The notes beneath the pieces are model-generated. The model had not been told where the DNA came from. It made no database searches and saw only the letters and a program-made list of their open reading frames with translations. 64,000 nt of DNA from Lichenostomus cassidix (taxonomy: Eukaryota > Chordata > Aves > Passeriformes > Meliphagidae): positions 19,141,389 to 19,205,388 of the forward strand of contig CM039193.1 in assembly GCA_008360975.2 (NCBI GenBank), in the 5' to 3' direction. This document shows, piece by piece, positions 58,738 through 64,000 of this stretch. Each line of letters opens with the position of its first letter. Position 1 is the first letter of the stretch. The position numbers and the translations under genes are program-made.

Positions 58738-60907
58738 GATTTTATAGAGGTGAATAATTCTAAATGGCACAGTAGAAAAGACCACACTGTCACAACAGAA
58801 CTTAACTTTGACATTAATCCCTTCATAATAGAAAATAATTATTAAACTGGAGAGAGCAACAAATACTCTCTTGAGTTTTCCTGATTAGAATGAAAGGCTG
58901 AGTGGAAAGCAGAAATGGAAGCCTGGGACACTCGGCAGGTGAGCAGGCAGAGAGATGAATTGCTTTTACCTGTTATTTTGGTGATTTTTCTGGCACTGAG
59001 AGAAGAAAAGTCTCTGCTCCTTGCTGCTGCTTTAAATCACCTCACACCCCGAATCACGATGGTATAAATTATCCTTCATGCAGCACTAACACAAGAATTG
59101 GTGTAATCAGGGTTCCTAAGTGAGAAGGTGAAGTTGTAGGGTGCTAATTGCTGGTCGTTGGCATCCTTCAGCTGATGAGCAGCCTATTAGCCTGAGAAAG
59201 GGTTTTAGTACTGGTGCTGTGTGATCAGAACCTCTTTGTCAAAAAAACTGCCGTGGAAAAAAACCGACAAATAAGCTGCTCCTTGCACATTAAGAGGAGT
59301 TTTCCTGAAATACTTGAAAAACGTGTTTTTCTTTTGTTTTGTTTGCATTTATTAGTCATATGGAAGATGGTGAGGAAAACAGAAGGGGTCATCTTTCTTT
59401 GAAATTTATGAAGGATCTCTGGCTGTCAGACTTTCTAAAAAACAACTATTTCTTGACTGCATAATGGTGCACTGTGTGTATCTTTGCTCCATATCACCTA
59501 TACTATTTTTATACATAAATATATTCATATATCTATATATATCATGGTTCTTCACCAGTAGGAATTTTTATTGCACTACAACTAAGAAATGTTATCTTGT
59601 TCTCAGGAAAATAAACACAAATCACATGTGGGAGTGTGATGCAGCAATATGTGTCACAACCAGATTGTGGGTGGATTCTGATGGCTCTTCTGGCCATGCA
59701 CCAGAACACCCCAGAGTCCTGCTGTAGCTACTCAGAGCCAATGCAGGCTCTTCTCTGGCACTTTCTTTTCTTGCTGCTGGGGTTTACCTTCACTTCACAG
59801 ATCCCTGGCTTCCTGAAGAGTTTCCTGGGCACAAAGCAGAGCAAGCACTGTGGCAGAATCTTGTCTCTTCCCTCTAATTTCTGTGAGTAGTACATCCAGT
59901 TCTGGATCAATAGTAATAAAGTCACATTTTTTTAAATGTTGTTTAAAGTGACCAAAAAATGGATTTAAAAATACCATTGGGAAGTTTCTTAGGGAATTTG
60001 ATCACCATGACTTGAGGAGTGTTCTTCAGTCTTTAAAAATAAACACTGAATATCCCTAACATCCCCCAGGTGTAGAGCTTTTCTTTTGAAATGCTTCATG
60101 TAGTAGTTCAATTCTTCCCTTCCATGTCCACAGTTTGGCTCAATGCAGTGTAGGATTATTATCTGGGAAGCTGTGTGGCCTCATTCAACTCCATTTTACT
60201 ATGGTGTCTTATCATCATCATATTACTGCCATTCAGTAAAGGAAATATTGGTTTAGGGATGTCAGACATAAGGCACTGGATTGTACCAGCTGCCTATTTG
60301 CTAAAACAAACAAAACAGTCATATTTATTCGTATTGCCTAATACAGTTTGAATGCCAATTATCTGATAATTAGCATCGAAATTGTGCCGTGATAGTTGAG
60401 AACAAATAAAATGTCCCATCTGGTTATCAGAAGACATCCCTATCTAAACCTGTGAACACCTCGCAGGCGCCAGTGAGGAATTTCAGCTGAAGGCCTGTGA
60501 CTCTGAAGGAGTTTCTGAATAGTTCTGAGCTTAGAAAACCTCCAAAGCTTGGAATAAATCCAGGTTCTTTAGTAACGGTTCACATTGCTGTGGTTCCCTT
60601 GTTTTTCTGTTGTGCTCAGGTGAACACTGAGATTGAAGTTCCTCCAGGATATCTCTGGAGGCATTGTTACACTGCAATTTATGAATCTAAAACTAGCACA
60701 GAGATAAGAAGATAATGAAAAGCAATAATAGATTTGGAAATGTCTTGAGTCATGATGATTTTTCCCACGAGCCACACCTCATTTCCTGAACCCTGGGCTT
60801 CTCTTGGTACAGCAGAAGTGTTCCAAGTCATCGCAAATGATGACTGTGCTTCTAGCAGCAGAAAGTCCATGCTCTTGGTAGTAAGTTGCCAACACCAGGG
60901 TGGATGA
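58738..60907. other. Intergenic, no feature seen
   Basis: AT-rich. An AT dinucleotide stretch lies near 59,520-59,545. No gene recognised. Confidence 0.6.
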
Positions 60908-61018
60908 GGACCTGACCAACCTGATCTAGTGAGTGACATCCCTGTCCATGGCAGGGGGTTGGAATGAGATAATCTTTAAGGTCCCTTCCAAACCAAACCA
61001 GTCTGGGATTCTGTGATA
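60908..61018 (+). repeat. CR1 LINE 3' end, short
   Basis: CATCCCTGTCCATGGCAGGG, then AATCTTTAAGGTCCCTTCCA and a GGGATTCTGTGAT tip. It is a strongly 5'-truncated CR1 tail. Confidence 0.85.
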
Positions 61019-63140
61019 TCTTCAGAACGTAAAACTGCATTTCCTTCCCCAGCCCCACTTAGATTTAACTTTCAATACCCATGTAGCAATTGTTACTTTG
61101 GTAATGGGGAAGGTGCAGGAGGCCATCAGAAACAAAAAATATCCTAAAATCTGAGATTTAACCTTTTCCTGGTGGTCTAAGTAGTACAATACTGTGCTTT
61201 TAACCATTCTGCCAGTGTTTATTACACTTTTCCCACCACCTGAGTACCAGGTGTCTGAACATGTTTCTTTTGAATGTACTTGGAAAAGGTGGGGCAGAAA
61301 TGTGCGTTGTACTTCACCAGTTGCATATTATGAACAGATTAAATATCACTCAGATTATCAAAGCACTTAAAAATCAGAACAGGTCAGATATCAATTAAAT
61401 GTTCTCAGCTGACCATGCTGATTATTAGGTAAAAATAGTTTCTGTGTATCTGGTTGTTCTTAGGACTGAAAACTGTGCGTGTTACGCACATTCCTGTTTG
61501 TTTGGATAGATAACAGTACTAGACTTCAGGCTGTGTCTGTAATTTGCAATAACATTGCAAACATTACATACCATACCTACATTTATAAGTATGCTCTGGG
61601 AGAATGGCTACAAATTAATTTGCAGATTAATCTGATGTAGCAGAGAATGTGTTAGTAATTAACTTGTGTTCCCCCCGCCCCGGTGCTCGTGTTCAACAAG
61701 AGAATAGCAGACTGTACCTCTGAAGGGACCTGCAAATGAATCACTTGTTTGAAAACTTTTTTCCATCAGAAAGCACCTCATTGTATTAAACACAATTTTC
61801 TCCAGTTTGGTACTGACTTGCAGATGCTTACAGTGTATGAGAGTGAATCAAGCCTCATGGCTTCCTCCACTGGCCATCAGCTCAAGGCACTGAGCCGAGT
61901 CCCTCCAGTGAATCTGAAATGGATATTTAAAGACTGTTTTGGAGAAACCCTAGCTGGGGTTTGTATCATCTGAATTCTGTTGCAATAGCCTACATCTCTC
62001 ATTTTGAGAATTGCATGACACCAAAGGTACAGAGCAGTGGTGTGTGGATCATTTAACATGCCAAGTTGTTAAAAAGTGAGGATTTCAGTGAGGTGCAGTT
62101 CTGAGAGCGAGAGTGCCTTACGCTAATTAGAGTGAAGATAACACTGTAAGGAAAATAATCTTATCTTTAAGGAATATTCAGGCCTTACATTTCCAGTGGC
62201 TCCGAGCAAGGGAAGAAAGCTGTATCAGTTTCAGAGCTATAAAAAGCACAGACCTTTTTCTACTCTGCTGGATTACAGGAATCAGTAATTTCACATTTTC
62301 AACATATCACCAAAGGAAATGCCTGATCTCAGTCATGTCACCCCATGGTAGATCAAAGCCCCCAGGATCAAACAGATTAAAGTAGTACAGGCTCTCACAA
62401 TATTATTTCCTGTTTGAAAAACACCAATTATATTACTGTAGAAATTCATGTAATGAGTTACTATTCAATTTTTTAATAGGAAAAGCAAGTCCCAATGTAA
62501 ATAAAAAAAAAAAATCTCTTTTCTATATGTTCCTTTACAAGGGTTTCATACCTGATTTTATTGACAGATTTCTTGATGTACCTGTTTCAAAAGCTTCAAC
62601 CCAAAGAGGTTTGAAGGCAAACTATTTGTGACATGGCTTTTATGTCAGTCTTGAAGATGCTTTGCCTTTTAATGATGTGTATGTGGCATCTCACAGCCGA
62701 AACAAAATGAGTTGATTCACACACTGCTTTTTTCCTCTACAGAGGACAGGCTGTCGTGACAAGAGAGGAGTGAGACTTTGGAGGTAGCTGAGCTGCCTCT
62801 GTGCAGTGGAGGAGGAGAGCTGCACTTTTCAGGCCTGATCAGATCTACTGGGGTTATCCCAACTCCTGCAGTATTCCAGCTCCAGGCACTAAGTGGAAAT
62901 TTTCAAGGAAGTTAAAGTAATACTGTACGCTGCATCAACTCTTAATTTGGCATCACACTACTTCAGCTGTAGGCAGGTAACCCAGAGGTTATATCAGTGA
63001 TCCACAGTCCCAACTTTCTTTGTGTCATGAATTTGCTACCACTGACTTTTGTCCATAATTTCACTGTTTCTTGATAGGGAAAATCCCTTATCCTGTTTCA
63101 CCATTCATCATGTTTAAGTAATTTCATCACAGAACTACAG
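61019..63140. other. Intergenic, no feature seen
   Basis: AT-rich, no gene or repeat recognised. Confidence 0.6.
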
Positions 63141-63660
63141 AATTTCTTGCAGTGGGCCCTCAGGACAAGAAAGACCTTGAAGACCTGGAGCATGTCCAGG
63201 GAAGGGAACAGAGCTGGGGAAGGGTCTGGAGCACCAGGAGCAGCTGAGGGAGCTGGTGGGGCTCAGCCTGGAGAAAAGGAGGCTCAGGAGGGACATTCTG
63301 GCTCTGCACAACTCCTTGACAGGAGGGGGCAGCCAGTGAGGAGCGGGGTGGGGTCAGGTTCTGCTCTCAGGGAACAAAGGACAGGATTAGAGGAAACGGC
63401 CTTAAGTTGTGCAACGGGAAGTTTAGGATAGATATTAAGAAGAATTTCTTCATGGAAAGAGTTGGCAAACATTGGAATGGGCTGCTCAGGGCAGTAGTGG
63501 AGTCCCCATCCCTGGAAGTGTTCCAAAACAGATGTGGATGTGGCACTTGAAAACACGATTTCCTGGTGAGCATGGTGGTGGTGCTGGATCAATGATTTGT
63601 CTTGATGATCTCAGAGGTCTTTTCCATCCTTAACAATTCCGTAATTATATGACTCTATGA
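63141..63660 (+). repeat. CR1 LINE 3' end, about 520 bp
   Basis: It starts GGCCCTCAGGACAAGAAAGA and continues through GGGCTCAGCCTGGAGAAAAG, AGGCTCAGGAGGGACATTCT, TATTAAGAAGAATTTCTTCA and GACTCTATG at the tail. It is the longest CR1 in the right half. The open frames over it are not genes. Confidence 0.9.
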
Positions 63661-64000
63661 AACTAAGAAGTCATTTTCTATTGTAAGAGAGGCTGAGAAG
63701 CTGAGGAAGGAGTTTTGCTGAATTCCCCCATTCTACTAAAGAAGAAATTACTTGAACAAGTACTTGACTGGCGCAATTCCTGGCAGTCCTGACTGGCCAG
63801 TCCCTTTCATAGGAGACAGGAGTCAGTTTAATATTGGCTGAAAGTTGGTTTTGCCAGCAATTCAGGCTCTGGGAGCCATCTTCACCTGGATCTGCACAAG
63901 TGGATCCCTGAACTTTAAGGAGATCAATCACATAAACAGCCTGAAAAAAGTTCTTGGGAAGGACAGGGCCATTATCAGAATCAATTTTGAACTGGAGTCC
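63661..64000. other. Right-edge stretch, possibly coding, unassigned
   Basis: On the minus strand a frame without stops runs in from the edge: GLQFKIDSDNGPVLPKN, then AVYVIDLLKVQGS, for about 90 codons. On the plus strand a frame from an AG near 63,864 is also open to the edge (GSLNFKEINHINSLKKVLGK). I recognise neither, and both cannot be real. It may be an exon or repeat continuing outside the window. Confidence 0.2.

Overview
This is a vertebrate nuclear window, almost certainly from a bird and probably a songbird. It has long introns with GT..AG junctions, a CpG-island promoter, many CR1 retroposon tails and avian-type LTR insertions. There are no bacterial features.

Positions 1-32,951 (minus strand) hold the 5' part of NUP210, the nuclear pore membrane glycoprotein gp210. 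I resolved 15 coding exons by reading the minus strand against remembered family sequence and checking that splice phases agree. They join into one open frame of 2,139 nt (713 codons) with no stop. The rest of the gene lies beyond the left edge. Exon 1 carries the signal peptide and sits in a CpG island at about 32.6-33.16 kb. The introns hold CR1 fragments and otherwise unremarkable sequence.

Positions 33-48 kb, upstream of the promoter, are gene-poor. They contain CR1 fragments of different ages (33.2-33.9, 37.7 and 41.8-42.2 kb), a CATCC microsatellite inside a CR1 tail, and an LTR-like repeat (45.0-46.1 kb).

Positions 47.9-58.74 kb are the unusual part. This is a mosaic of pieces of NUP210 itself, placed upstream of its own promoter and in the same orientation. 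A unit of about 2.25 kb occurs twice (A 48.72-52.29, B 54.67-56.94 kb), with a partial third copy at 53.86-54.10 kb. Each full unit carries two adjacent distal NUP210 exons (132 and 159 bp) with intact frames and splice sites, including a GC-type donor. Between the units lie decayed copies of exon 2, exon 3, introns 1, 2 and 3, and an expanded minisatellite seeded by intron 1. A 1,308-bp LTR with a 6-bp target duplication (ACCCCC) interrupts unit A. Unit B keeps the empty site. A second LTR-like insertion of about 0.5 kb splits the exon 3 copy after unit B.

Positions 58.7-64 kb show no gene I can name. They hold CR1 pieces (60.9-61.0, 63.14-63.66 kb) and a possible but unproven coding stretch at the extreme right edge.
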